Positions 10,501 through 18,749 of a stretch of 64,000 bases of DNA are shown here, piece by piece (position 1 is the stretch's first letter; each line of letters begins with the position of its first letter). Both the position numbers and the translations under genes were made by a program. Origin of the DNA: Flavobacteriales bacterium (GTDB lineage Bacteria > Bacteroidota > Bacteroidia > Flavobacteriales_F > PHOS-HE28); the NCBI GenBank assembly GCA_016704485.1, contig JADJAA010000002.1:1116001-1180000 (forward strand), written 5' to 3'. Below the pieces are notes generated by a model. The model saw only the letters and a list, made by a program, of their open reading frames with translations. It was not told the origin of the DNA and searched no databases.

Positions 10501-10977
10501 ACGGTCTACATCGACACATTGAATTTGGCTGATGGTTGCTATACCGTAGAAGTATTGGATACCGGTAACGATGGTCTGTCATACTGGGCTGATACCGATG
10601 CTGGAACGGGATACTTCCGTTTGAAAAAGCCTAACGGGGCAACGTTACAGACCTTTCAGTCCGAGTTCGGCAGGAAGCTCCATTGGCCATTCACTGTCGC
10701 AACAGGTGTTGGGATAGATGAAGATACCAAGGCAATACAACTAAGCGCCTTTCCGAACCCAAGCCATGGCCATTTTTCGATCGACCTCGGCGATGAGCAG
10801 GGATCGGCACAATACGTTGTTCTGAATGCGTTGGGCAAGGAGGTGGAGAACGGTTCACTTACGCTTAATGGCAACGGTCTACACGATATCGACCTAAGTC
10901 ACCTCGCCGATGGCATTTATCAGTTCCGTGTTTCGACCGAATCCGGAACAGGTACGCTTAGGCTAATGAAGCAGTAA
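7534..10977 (+). CDS. Secreted LamG and PNGase F-like protein with T9SS sorting domain
   Basis: About 1147 residues. The ATG at 7534 opens a signal peptide MRKTLTLLIVILLNAPLLLAQ; a TTG eight codons upstream is less likely. Residues about 60-80 contain DGFPCGEWDYLT. A LamG/concanavalin-like fold lies around 300-440 (GGQWNTWAFVKN, MKIYLNGQLWHTG). Residues about 660-790 carry TGHGHNSNTGDYPHCCEW, NDCALNPVYPQGGTW and REGWCPGD, which resemble the peptide:N-glycosidase F family. The C-terminus has FPNPSHGHFSIDL and DGIYQFRVSTESG, a type A sorting domain. The family would cleave N-glycans from proteins; whether this one is active cannot be told from motifs alone, and its size and LamG insertion differ from classical PNGase F (about 310-350 residues). 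Confidence 0.8.
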   Translation: MRKTLTLLIVILLNAPLLLAQDDTIRVQTLTYDSITTRRGWWVFPDESHTFRKVLMHHTLKCDPQTTQDGFPCGEWDYLTHSEVYEHTGVLDSTALQHPYFLVGTQAPDSVDQIPSLGHDQYQQWQQTPTLLSGSTETLATIGDGVIADDAIFHATLGVTRSQSIYPVNKLELAGLSAGQPIHQLRLPLTDASGRFRIKVRMKNNGTAGLTDTFVDTAFTTVYEANTELVNDLRLTLHSPFVWDGVQDILVDMIVEQLDEGSYAAISSTWEEETTKQLQHWGKDGYVELKNDHLAMDPAPMAQLGDAITITFKAFGAPELPMNTTMLEALDATGTRILNIHLPWSDGHMYWDAGNDGSGTDRIEKLAPAANIGGQWNTWAFVKNAATGSMKIYLNGQLWHTGTGKTKPLTGITQVRIGAGVNGDYPYTGALDDLNIFKTEVSAATIATWHDSMMSFSHPNYADLVYSYNFSEVPSATTALGIPGLPDAQLMGTVRRNRRMIDEMVFSAQTTSIRPNITFVQGDQTVVQDSTLASIPRPGSLLSIVEHAVQGNAVVPTDTIYGFLGEWNYTYAPDHSIVDSVYTTGAIHYNDTLNYFGEPFEVLNRFEIGRFITPYGINLSLGPQGFRWTYDVTDYQWLLHDSVELSSGNQQELIDLEFEMIEGIAPRSVVNHQRPWGQMGSYTYADLDNDVKLPPVTVQLDPAASQWSLRTRLTGHGHNSNTGDYPHCCEWKDNTHYVKVNGAQVDQWHIWQTNDCALNPVYPQGGTWLGSREGWCPGDVVKDHTVELTSVLSGGSVDLDYDITPVPGSNVGMGGGNYVINMDLLEFSAPSFALDAEILDVQRPSDADYRRRDNPICYDPLVELRNAGGTDLTEVTFTYSVSGGTPLTYTWNGNLKHMQTALVSLPVVNASFWNGDNEHVFTATVSTPNGGSDMYSANDSYNTTFALPSVYTTDVLLHYKTNNRPSENTVTVRDITGTVVFNRSAHVANTVYIDTLNLADGCYTVEVLDTGNDGLSYWADTDAGTGYFRLKKPNGATLQTFQSEFGRKLHWPFTVATGVGIDEDTKAIQLSAFPNPSHGHFSIDLGDEQGSAQYVVLNALGKEVENGSLTLNGNGLHDIDLSHLADGIYQFRVSTESGTGTLRLMKQ

Positions 10978-11093
10978 TATCAAGCTAGTTAACAACACGC
11001 TTACATTCGCGATCCAATCATGCGATAAGGTCACTGAACAGCTTGCATCGATCTATTCTGACTTTCTTTTGATCCCAACAACACACTACTACC

Positions 11094-12662
11094 ATGCCGA
11101 TAAGAATGGTGCCCGACGAAGGGCAGAATGGATCCAATAGATCGTCCACGCCACGTAGATCCACGAATGCCGGAGGCGGCGGAATAGGTGGAGGACTCGG
11201 AAGTTTATTACCTATGATCCTAGGATTTCTGATCAAGAAACCGAAGCTATTGCTTGTCGTCATTGCGCTGGCGTTGTTGTATTGGTTCACCATTGGCAAG
11301 AACAGTGGCGGAAACGATATGATCAGCCAATTGGCTGGCTTCACGACCGGAGCCAAATTCGACCCCAAACTGTATGACAAAGCCGAGGTTTACGAGCCGT
11401 TGGCGGATAACGTAAAGAACCCACTTCCGGAACGTGCCTCACTGGAAGCCTTCTGCCCACCGCGCATGAACCAAGGGCAACAAGGCAGTTGTGTGGCTTG
11501 GGCCAGTGCTTACGCCGCTCGAACGATCGTACAGGCCAAAGCGACGAATGCCGATCCAAAGTCTTCGGCCTTCAGCCCCAGCTATTTGTACAATCAGATC
11601 AAGATCGACAATAGCGATTGCCAAGGCTCGTACATCTTCCGTGCGATGGATACCATGCTGAAAGGCGGGGCACTTCCATTCAGCAAGTTCGGCTACACGG
11701 ACCAGAATTGCAGCAAGCAACCTACGGCCGAAGAAAAGCAGCAGGCACTTCCCTATCGGATCAAAGGATTCCAGCGGTTAACGCTTGGTGCGGACGAGCA
11801 GCGCACGGACATGTTGGCCATGAAACAGCAACTTTCACAAGGCTCTCCGATCGTGATCGGCATGATGGTCGGTGGCACGTTCATGCGCGGTATGGAAGGA
11901 CAGGATGTTTGGATCCCGACCGATGCGGACTACGAGCAGCGCGGCTTCGGTGGACATGCCATGTGTGTTGTAGGGTATGATGATTACAAATTCGGGGATA
12001 CCGGCGGGTTCCAGATCATGAACAGCTGGGGCCCCGAATGGGGCAACAACGGTCTGGCATGGCTACCCTACCCGGTTTTCGACTATTTCGCCAAAGAAGC
12101 ATACGCGGTTTATCCACAAGGTGAGGGAGTCGATGAAAAGCCAACTGTGATGGACATCCAGTTCGGATTCATTGACAATGCCACCAAGAAGAACATACCC
12201 TTGCGGAATATCGGAGGCAATGTATTCCGGAGCACAACGCCCATTGCAAAAGGGGCTGAGTTCAAGATCGAGGTGACCAACAATGCGGAGTGTTACACGT
12301 ACGTCTTCGGCCAAGAGGTCGATGGCCGCACCTATGTACTTTTCCCTTACACACCAAAGCATTCTCCGTATTGCGGGATCACCGGCACGCGCTTATTCCC
12401 AAATGACTACAGTCTGAAGGCCGATGATGAAGGCACGGTGGATGTGATGGCGATATTGATCACCAACCAACCCTTCGATTATCCGAAATTGAACGAAGCC
12501 ATGCTTGCGAGCACAGCACAAGGCCTGGATGCTAAATTGAATGAGGTCCTCGGCTCGGAATTGGCAATGGATGTGCGCTATACCGATGGGCAGACCATTG
12601 GTGCAAGCAGCAGCGCTGGAAAGAATGCCTTAGCCATCGTTCTGGAATTGGAAAAAAAGTAG
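11094..12662 (+). CDS. Membrane-tethered papain-like (C1 family) cysteine protease
   Basis: 522 residues. A glycine-rich cytosolic N-terminus is followed by one transmembrane segment around 50-66 (LLLVVIALALLYWF), with no cleavable signal. The protease domain shows the C1 triad: Cys133 in GQQGSCVAWASAY, His288 in GFGGHAMCVVGYDDY, and Asn310 in IMNSWGPEWGNNG. An upstream Gln in NQGQQGSC can serve as the oxyanion residue. The C-terminal 170 residues form a separate region of the DUF4384 type (ECYTYVFGQEVDGRTYVLFPY) that often accompanies such proteases. It is probably anchored with the catalytic domain outside the cytoplasm. No sorting domain. A weak -7-like TACATTCG is at 11002-11009. Confidence 0.85.
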   Translation: MPIRMVPDEGQNGSNRSSTPRRSTNAGGGGIGGGLGSLLPMILGFLIKKPKLLLVVIALALLYWFTIGKNSGGNDMISQLAGFTTGAKFDPKLYDKAEVYEPLADNVKNPLPERASLEAFCPPRMNQGQQGSCVAWASAYAARTIVQAKATNADPKSSAFSPSYLYNQIKIDNSDCQGSYIFRAMDTMLKGGALPFSKFGYTDQNCSKQPTAEEKQQALPYRIKGFQRLTLGADEQRTDMLAMKQQLSQGSPIVIGMMVGGTFMRGMEGQDVWIPTDADYEQRGFGGHAMCVVGYDDYKFGDTGGFQIMNSWGPEWGNNGLAWLPYPVFDYFAKEAYAVYPQGEGVDEKPTVMDIQFGFIDNATKKNIPLRNIGGNVFRSTTPIAKGAEFKIEVTNNAECYTYVFGQEVDGRTYVLFPYTPKHSPYCGITGTRLFPNDYSLKADDEGTVDVMAILITNQPFDYPKLNEAMLASTAQGLDAKLNEVLGSELAMDVRYTDGQTIGASSSAGKNALAIVLELEKK

Positions 12663-12715
12663 GCCAGCACTTCGTTGGATGTGCCCCTTCGATGCGACAG
12701 CTCCGGTGAACCGGA

Positions 12716-13618
12716 TCACTTTTCCTGTAGTTCAATTTCGCGTTGCTTCGTAGCAACTGCGATCACCGGATCCACGGTGTACCCACGTTCGCGCATGCCT
12801 TGTATCAATCCGGTAGTGCCCGGCAAATGAGCTGCACCAATGAGGAAAAAGCACGTTGTATCAAGTTGGACCAAGCTATCCATGCGATGCACCATGCGCA
12901 GATTCCTATCGGTTATCAGCTCTTTCTCGAAGTTAGCGGAGATCCCCTTTGGACCTTCTGCAAGCTTCATTAATGCATTCAGATCCTGATCAGCATAGGC
13001 TTGCAGCATTTCTTCCTGCTCATTTTCTACATCCTTTTTCTTACAATGATCCAAGAGCATTTGAGCCTGTTCCGTCAGCGGGATCGCATCCAGCGCCCTC
13101 AATTGTTCATCCATGGTCTCAAGTCCTCCGATGCGCTGCCCATTAGCCGTAGCAATGGATAGTAGATGCTGATCCAATAGCTCAGATTGCTCTCCCTCCA
13201 TGGCACCCTCATTCAGCAGCATCAGCACGAAAATGGGTTTCATCCGTTGGCCCATGGCAGCAAGGAGTCCCATATGCTGATCCATTTCCACCTTCACCAG
13301 CTCCCATTCCTTCTTTTTGAAAAGGTCCTCCAAGCGCTTATCGTCCGGCAACCGCATTGCGGCCGCTAAGCCCAAGGCATTGCGCTGTTCAGCCTTCAGG
13401 TCCAACTCGCCAAAGACCGTATTACAGCTTGCCATAGCAGGCAATACGCTATCCGTGAACTGGAATGCGCGATCGTTCTTGGTATGGAACGTACCGTAGA
13501 GGTAACTGGCGCTGCCACCATTGGCCGGAACGATCCGCCATAAAAGTGTATTGGCGAGTTCCTGTGCCTGAGCGCAAAAGGCCACAAGCACTACGAGCAC
13601 TAAAAAAGAGATCCGCAT
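12716..13618 (-). CDS. TraB/GumN family protein, exported
   Basis: 300 residues with a signal peptide MRISFLVLVVLVAFCAQAQ. The family hallmarks are present: an early YLYGTFHTK motif, a GELDLK segment, and a C-terminal FFLIGAAHLPGTTGLIQGMRERGY. Family members (PF01963) have an EreA/ChaN-like fold and some are proteases related to Tiki; a biochemical role here is not established. It converges on the papain-like gene with 53 bases between stops. The start codon is four bases from a TACTTTCG box, consistent with a leaderless transcript. Confidence 0.87.
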   Translation of the reverse strand: MRISFLVLVVLVAFCAQAQELANTLLWRIVPANGGSASYLYGTFHTKNDRAFQFTDSVLPAMASCNTVFGELDLKAEQRNALGLAAAMRLPDDKRLEDLFKKKEWELVKVEMDQHMGLLAAMGQRMKPIFVLMLLNEGAMEGEQSELLDQHLLSIATANGQRIGGLETMDEQLRALDAIPLTEQAQMLLDHCKKKDVENEQEEMLQAYADQDLNALMKLAEGPKGISANFEKELITDRNLRMVHRMDSLVQLDTTCFFLIGAAHLPGTTGLIQGMRERGYTVDPVIAVATKQREIELQEK

Positions 13619-13622
13619 GCAC

Positions 13623-13630
13623 CGAAAGTA
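13623..13630 (-). promoter_or_regulatory. Probable -7 box of the TraB/GumN gene
   Basis: TACTTTCG on the minus strand, one mismatch from TAnnTTTG, four bases before the ATG at 13618. No clear -33 element. Position matches that of the bshC and recR boxes. Confidence 0.4.
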
Positions 13631-13657
13631 TACCAGAACCGGACTAATTGGGTGGTC

Positions 13658-13765
13658 TTACCACGGCACACGGGCCAAAGCGAAGGATACGATGGCCAAC
13701 AGCGCAAAAGCAACCATGCTTGCGCGGATGATAAGTGATCGGTCTTTGGGTTGTGTACGTTCCAT
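13658..13765 (-). CDS. Possible small membrane protein
   Basis: 35 codons from ATG 13765 to TAA 13658. The peptide starts MERTQPKDRSLIIRASM and has one hydrophobic helix (VAFALLAIVSFALARV), as expected of a single-pass small protein. It lies 39 bases upstream of the TraB/GumN gene, but a -7 box sits between them. I do not recognise a family. Codon composition is unremarkable and the stretch could be chance. Confidence 0.3.
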   Translation of the reverse strand: MERTQPKDRSLIIRASMVAFALLAIVSFALARVPW

Positions 13766-14046
13766 TATCGGAGATCGTGTAGAGTAACCTATTGACGGAG
13801 AAGAGTAAAAAGGTTGCCTTGGAAGACACATTATTTTGTGATCGGTCCGGTCAATTTCGCTCAAGATCCGCGGTGGATCCGCCGAAAGTTGAAATGCCTT
13901 CGACAGATGGATAAAAGCAAATTGGCACTTTCCCTACCCTTGCACCGTTGGTGAGCCTCTAAATTCAACTCAATATGGATGCTCAATTCGGGCCTATGTC
14001 CGTATTAAGCACATCTTTGCCGAACTCAGCCATTGTCTGCGGCTAA
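13766..14046. other. Leader region of the Dlt-like cluster
   Basis: About 280 bases without a supported gene. TACCCTTG at 13935-13942 is one mismatch from TAnnTTTG and may be the promoter of the MBOAT/SGNH pair; CATCTTTG near 14011 is a poorer candidate. No repeat or RNA structure stood out. Confidence 0.35.
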
Positions 14047-15486
14047 ATGCTGTTCAATTCCATAGACTTTGCGGTATTTCTGCCGCTCATCTTTCTCCTC
14101 TATTGGTGGGTGGGTGGAAAAAGCCTGCAACGCCGGAATGTGATCCTGTTGGTCGCGAGCTACGTGTTCTACGGGTGGTGGGATCCACGGTTTCTGGTAC
14201 TCATCGCCTTCAGTACGTTGGTGGATTATTTCGTGGGCATTGGCTTGGATCAGACCATGGATCCACGTCGCCGCAAGTACCTGCTCTGGACCAGCCTTGC
14301 CATTAATCTTGGTCTGCTCGGTTACTTCAAGTACACCAATTTCTTTCTGGAAAGTTTTGTTGATGCGTTCAGTCTGTTCGGTGCCGATTTCCACATCTCA
14401 CGGCTCAATATCATCTTGCCCGTTGGCATTAGCTTCTACACTTTCCAAACACTTAGCTACAGCATCGATGTATACAAGCGGAAGTTGCAACCCACACGGG
14501 ATATCATCGCTTTCAGCACCTACGTAAGCTTCTTTCCGCAGCTTGTTGCGGGTCCCATAGAGCGCGCTACCAATCTGTTACCGCAGTTCAAGGAACTGCG
14601 CACATTCAATTTCGCGCGGGCCATTGATGGCTCCCGTCAAATGCTTTGGGGTTTCTTCAAGAAAATGGTGATCGCGGACAATTGTGCGGTAGAGGTCGAT
14701 CACATTTTTTCGAATTACACCGACTGTAGTGGTGCAACCTTATTGCTCGGGATCTTTTGGTTCGCCATGCAGCTATACGGTGATTTCAGTGGGTATAGCG
14801 ATATCGCCATCGGCTGTGCCCGGTTATTCGGTTTCGACCTCATGAAGAACTTTGCGTTCCCTTACTTTTCAAGGGACATTGCTGAATTCTGGCAGCGTTG
14901 GCACATCTCGCTCACCACCTGGTTCAGGGACTACATTTTCTTCGCCATGGGCAGCAGTCGCGGGCGAAAGGGAAAGTCTATTCTGGGGATCTTCATCATC
15001 TTTCTCGTAAGCGGTCTCTGGCATGGCCCTGCTTGGCATTTCGTGCTGTACGGAGGCATCCATGCTGTATTTCTTTCCTTGCTCTTCCTGCGTCCAAAAC
15101 GTCCGCGACGCAGTTCCGTTGTTGCAAAAGGAAAGCTCTTCCCTACTCCCAAAGAAGTGTGGTTAATGGGCAGCACGTTCTTCTTGAATTGCATGACGGG
15201 GATATTGTTCCGATCACGGGATATGGATCAAGCCATGGGCTATTGGTCGGGCATGGTCGATATGAGCCTATTCGAGATGCCGTTCTACAAATTCGCAGCG
15301 CTGCCTTGGCTCGTAGTGTTCTTTATGGCGATGGAATGGTTCGCAAGAGAACACGAACATGCTCTTGAACGCTTCGCGAGCACTTGGCCTCGCCTATTAC
15401 GTTGGGGCGGCTATGCCACCATCATCGCCATGATCGGCATGTTCATGAATACCGAGGAAACGCCGTTCATCTATTTTCAATTCTGA
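14047..15486 (+). CDS. MBOAT family O-acyltransferase (DltB/AlgI-like), first copy
   Basis: 479 residues, polytopic inner-membrane protein of normal AlgI/DltB length. It opens MLFNSIDFAVFLPLIFLLYW, typical of Bacteroidota MBOATs. Motifs include LPVGISFYTFQTLSY, FFPQLVAGPIERA, FWQRWHISLTTWFRDY and the catalytic-His motif SGLWHGPAWH with His326. The family moves acyl groups from a cytosolic donor across the membrane toward extracytoplasmic hydroxyls. The stop codon overlaps the start of the SGNH partner by one base, so the two are translationally coupled, like AlgI with AlgJ or DltB with DltD. With the adenylation enzyme and carrier downstream, a Dlt-like donor is likelier than acetyl-CoA, but which MBOAT uses it is unknown. 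Confidence 0.92.
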   Translation: MLFNSIDFAVFLPLIFLLYWWVGGKSLQRRNVILLVASYVFYGWWDPRFLVLIAFSTLVDYFVGIGLDQTMDPRRRKYLLWTSLAINLGLLGYFKYTNFFLESFVDAFSLFGADFHISRLNIILPVGISFYTFQTLSYSIDVYKRKLQPTRDIIAFSTYVSFFPQLVAGPIERATNLLPQFKELRTFNFARAIDGSRQMLWGFFKKMVIADNCAVEVDHIFSNYTDCSGATLLLGIFWFAMQLYGDFSGYSDIAIGCARLFGFDLMKNFAFPYFSRDIAEFWQRWHISLTTWFRDYIFFAMGSSRGRKGKSILGIFIIFLVSGLWHGPAWHFVLYGGIHAVFLSLLFLRPKRPRRSSVVAKGKLFPTPKEVWLMGSTFFLNCMTGILFRSRDMDQAMGYWSGMVDMSLFEMPFYKFAALPWLVVFFMAMEWFAREHEHALERFASTWPRLLRWGGYATIIAMIGMFMNTEETPFIYFQF

Positions 15487-16451
15487 TGAGTACGCAACTA
15501 AAATACCTCGGCCAGTTGCTTCTTTTCGGAGGATTTCTACTGTTGACGTACCCGGTCCTGATCTCAGTGGGAAAGACAGCATTGCCCAACACGTACATGC
15601 GCAATGTCCCCTATCCTGTTGGGGGCTATGGTCACATGCACACGCGTGTTCGCGAAGCAGCAAATGCAGGTAAGGTGGATATTCTTTTCCTTGGTTCATC
15701 CCACGCCTACCGTGGTTTTGATACACGCCTTTGGGCAAAGCAAGGGTTCTCGAGTTTCAACCTCGGCAGCAGTGCTCAGTCACCGATACAGAGCGAGCTT
15801 TTGTTGAAAAGCACCATGAAGAACCTCGATCCTGATGTGATCATTATGGAGGTGAATCCTATACTCTTTTCAAGTGACGGTGTTGAATCCGCATTGGACC
15901 TTATCGCGAACCGGCCTATCGATCTGGCAACGGTGGGAATGGTAGTTCGTGAAAATCACATCAAGACCACCAATGCGCTGTTCTATGGAACACTTAGACA
16001 AACATTGGATTTTGATGATGACCTCATTGAGGCCGCTCAAGAGGATGACGGGCAGTACATCCCTGGAGGTTTCGTAGAACGGATCATAGGACAATACCAA
16101 CCAGAAGCGGAAGCCGAACAAAAGGAAAATGAGGAATATGTTAGCGAGCAGATCGAAGCGTTCGATCGGATAGTACAATTAGCGCAACGTACGGGCAAAA
16201 AGCTCATACTGGTTGAAGCGCCCGTTCCCCACTTCACCTACGCGCACATGCTCGGACCTCAAAGGGAATTTGAACAGTTCATGGCGTCTCGCAGAGCGGT
16301 CTTCCTTAACATGAACGACAAGGTGGCCCTAACGGATACGTTGCACTTCACCGATGGCCATCACTTGAACCAAGCCGGAGTGGAGTTATTCAACGCAGCT
16401 TTGATCGATACGTTGATCGAGCGTGGATGGCTGGAACAGCGAGATCGGTAA
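15486..16451 (+). CDS. SGNH-like membrane-anchored acyltransferase partner, first copy
   Basis: 321 residues with an uncleaved N-terminal anchor (LGQLLLFGGFLLLTYPVLI) and a periplasmic domain. The ATG at 15486 shares one base with the upstream stop. A block-I-like nucleophile motif FLGSSHAYRGFD (Ser72) and a C-terminal DxxH motif FTDGHHLNQAG (Asp290, His293) match the layout of DltD, AlgJ and other SGNH partners of MBOATs. It would take the acyl group delivered by the MBOAT and place it on a surface polymer. The second copy at 20526-21479 shares the segment FNLGSSAQSP and the IMEV-x-x-IL-x-x-SDGVES stretch. A decayed tail of a third copy lies at 26291-26430. Confidence 0.8.
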   Translation: MSTQLKYLGQLLLFGGFLLLTYPVLISVGKTALPNTYMRNVPYPVGGYGHMHTRVREAANAGKVDILFLGSSHAYRGFDTRLWAKQGFSSFNLGSSAQSPIQSELLLKSTMKNLDPDVIIMEVNPILFSSDGVESALDLIANRPIDLATVGMVVRENHIKTTNALFYGTLRQTLDFDDDLIEAAQEDDGQYIPGGFVERIIGQYQPEAEAEQKENEEYVSEQIEAFDRIVQLAQRTGKKLILVEAPVPHFTYAHMLGPQREFEQFMASRRAVFLNMNDKVALTDTLHFTDGHHLNQAGVELFNAALIDTLIERGWLEQRDR

Positions 16452-16500
16452 GATCGGATAAATGCATTTCAACAACTCACGGCCAGAGTGTCCATCAGCA

Positions 16501-16530
16501 CTGTTCCAAAGATCAACTAGAACGGAACAG
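16501..16530. repeat. Inverted repeat before the adenylation gene
   Basis: CTGTTCC (16501-16507) and GGAACAG (16524-16530), a perfect 7-bp dyad with a 16-base centre. It lies just upstream of TATATTTA (16536-16543), a one-mismatch -7 box for the adenylation-GNAT-carrier operon. It could be an operator or a hairpin. Confidence 0.4.
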
Positions 16531-16595
16531 CCTTGTATATTTACGCGGAACCGAACACAGGCATTCTACCGCTAAGCCAAGAGTACATCCGAATA

Positions 16596-18083
16596 ATGTC
16601 AACGCCCCGAACCACTCTGTTCCAAAATTTTACGCGTTTCGCTGACAGACCTGCGTTTTACATCGCGGATCGCTCATACAGCTACTTGGAGTTGGAGCAA
16701 TGCGTTAATGCAGTGCGATCCGCAGTGAAGGGGTCAGTGCCAGAAACTGAGTTGAATGTCGGTATCTATGCTTCGGATCATATTATGACCTATGCGTCCA
16801 TACTTGCGCTTTGGGCAGAGGGGCGTTCGTATGTGCCATTGGACCCAGGATCCCCTAAGGCTAGGAACATGGCGATCATAGAAAAGGCTGGAATAAGCAT
16901 AGTTCTATCAGCTGGAGAGCCAAAACCTTTGGATAAGGTCAAAGTAGTACGTACTGATGAATTGACCCTAAATACTGTAGCACGACCACTCGTGTCCATA
17001 ACACCGGATACGATCGCTTATATCCTATTCACTTCGGGAACCACTGGACAACCGAAAGGTGTACCCATTGATCATAGGGCACTTTCTGCATTCACTGATG
17101 CGTTCGATCATTTAGGATATGATTTCGGTCCTGAGGATCGTTGTTTGCAGATGTTCGATCTGACATTTGATCTTTCGGTGATGTCATACATGCTCCCTTT
17201 GCTCAAGGGGGCCTGTGTGTACACCATTCCCAAGGATGAACTCAAATACACTTACATCCATAGTTTGTTGGAAGACCATGCGCTTACCGTAGCATTAATG
17301 GTGCCTTCCATACTCGGCTATTTAAGACCGTATTTTGATGAGATCGATTGCCCGCAGCCAAAATTGAACTTGTTCTGTGGAGAGGCATTGACCTTGGAAG
17401 TGGTGGACGAATGGAGTCGCTGCGTACCTAATGCCACGATCATGAATGTATACGGCCCTACGGAGCATACCATTTTTTGCACGGAATACAGATATGACCG
17501 CACGACACCTAACAAGGAGCGCAATGGTGTGCTTTCCATCGGTATACCAATGCACGGAACCTGCGTTGTGTTGCGGGATATGAATGGAACGATAGTCGGT
17601 CCGGACGAGCAAGGAGAACTTTGTTTATCCGGAGCGCAGGCTACTAAAGGATATTGGAATGACCCGGATCGCACGAACGAAGCTTTTTTTGATCATGAAG
17701 GCATCCGTTATTATCGAACAGGCGACCTATGTGAAGTGGATGCGGACAAGGATATCCTGTACATCGGCCGTACGGACCAACAAGTAAAAATACAAGGCTT
17801 TCGGGTTGAATTGGCGGACTTGGAACACCACGCGAGAAAGCAGCTGGAGCGTCAAAATGCAGTTGCCGTTGCTCTAGTGAACCAGTATGGCATCACCGAG
17901 CTTGGTCTAGTGGTAGAAGGCCCTGAGGTAGACGCAATTCGATTGGTAATTGCCTTGCGGAACAATTTACCGGAGTACATGCTCCCACGGCATATCATGA
18001 ATATGGAGGTGTTTCCGTTGAACCAGAATGGGAAGATAGACAGACGCGCGATCCGTGAATTCGTCGTGGCACGAACCACATGA
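16596..18083 (+). CDS. DltA-like amino-acid adenylating enzyme
   Basis: 495 residues from the ATG at 16596, close to DltA length; a TTG at 16533 would add 21 residues with no family match. ANL-superfamily core motifs occur in order: LFTSGTTGQPKGVP near 145, FDLTFDLSVMSYMLP near 186 (A4 region; the FDLSVM part is as in DltA), NVYGPTEHTI near 284, the GELCLSG and YRTGDL pair, GRTDQQVKIQGFRVEL near 390, and the catalytic-lysine segment NQNGKIDR near 477. It should form an aminoacyl-AMP and load it on the carrier protein encoded 0.7 kb downstream. The Asp of the A4 motif suggests a substrate with an alpha-amino group; D-alanine is the family precedent but is not proven. It overlaps the GNAT gene by four bases (ATGA). 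Confidence 0.88.
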   Translation: MSTPRTTLFQNFTRFADRPAFYIADRSYSYLELEQCVNAVRSAVKGSVPETELNVGIYASDHIMTYASILALWAEGRSYVPLDPGSPKARNMAIIEKAGISIVLSAGEPKPLDKVKVVRTDELTLNTVARPLVSITPDTIAYILFTSGTTGQPKGVPIDHRALSAFTDAFDHLGYDFGPEDRCLQMFDLTFDLSVMSYMLPLLKGACVYTIPKDELKYTYIHSLLEDHALTVALMVPSILGYLRPYFDEIDCPQPKLNLFCGEALTLEVVDEWSRCVPNATIMNVYGPTEHTIFCTEYRYDRTTPNKERNGVLSIGIPMHGTCVVLRDMNGTIVGPDEQGELCLSGAQATKGYWNDPDRTNEAFFDHEGIRYYRTGDLCEVDADKDILYIGRTDQQVKIQGFRVELADLEHHARKQLERQNAVAVALVNQYGITELGLVVEGPEVDAIRLVIALRNNLPEYMLPRHIMNMEVFPLNQNGKIDRRAIREFVVARTT

Positions 18084-18739
18084 ATACCATAGCCATACGA
18101 AGTGCGACGCTGTCGGATATCGGGTTCCTAACGGAAGCCATTATCGCCGCAGAGCGAAGCGGTACGGACCGCCCAGGTATCGCTTCACTGCACGGTTTGG
18201 AAGAAGAGGATCTGCCAGAACTGATACGTGCCATGTTCGAAGAAGAAGTAGATGGATGTGAACTTTCAGTTAGCAGTTTCCTTATTGCCGAAAGTGATCA
18301 AGGTCCGGTGGCGGCTGTTGCTGGCTGGATCGAAGGTGAAATTGACGGGCTATCTTCAGGACTTCTGAGATCCAACTTGATCGGGTATACATTTCCGGCC
18401 ACTGCAATGGAATCACTTAGGCGCAACGGCCCGGCCGCAGCAGCGTTGAAATTGGATCGCGAACCAGGTACATTACAGATCGAATATGTCTATGTTTCTC
18501 CTATGGAAAGAGGAAAACGATTAGCGGCTCAACTGATAGCCGCGCATATTGAAATTGTAAAGACCGGGGAAAGCACGGTACACAAGGTCCAGATCCAAGT
18601 GTTCAACAATAACGACCGTGCGCTTTCAGCATACTTGAAAATGGGGTTCAATACGGTACGAGAAGTTCGTTCACAGGACACAAGGACCATGGAACTCTTG
18701 CCATTCAACGAGAAATCACTTTTAGAAATGACACTTTGA
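18080..18739 (+). CDS. GNAT family N-acyltransferase inside the Dlt-like operon
   Basis: 219 residues, soluble. The acetyl-CoA pyrophosphate loop reads VYVSPMERGKRLAAQLI, and the C-terminal GNAT helix reads NNDRALSAYLKMGF. Start and upstream stop overlap by four bases, so it is coupled to the adenylation enzyme and sits ten bases before the carrier gene. Canonical dltABCD operons have no acetyltransferase. An attractive role, inferred only from position, is N-acylation of the aminoacyl group while tethered to the carrier. Acetylation of an amino sugar precursor or of a protein is equally compatible with the fold. Confidence 0.85.
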   Translation: MNTIAIRSATLSDIGFLTEAIIAAERSGTDRPGIASLHGLEEEDLPELIRAMFEEEVDGCELSVSSFLIAESDQGPVAAVAGWIEGEIDGLSSGLLRSNLIGYTFPATAMESLRRNGPAAAALKLDREPGTLQIEYVYVSPMERGKRLAAQLIAAHIEIVKTGESTVHKVQIQVFNNNDRALSAYLKMGFNTVREVRSQDTRTMELLPFNEKSLLEMTL

Positions 18740-18749
18740 CCCATTGGAA

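Noticed and set aside
12702..12715. TCCGG-TGAA-CCGGA hairpin between the convergent protease and TraB genes
   Set aside because: A five-base stem with no T-run is too weak to call a terminator.
15384..15485. Longer start for the first SGNH gene
   Set aside because: The extra residues (HHHRHDRHVHEY) are the upstream MBOAT gene in another frame. The ATG at 15486 is followed by the membrane anchor.
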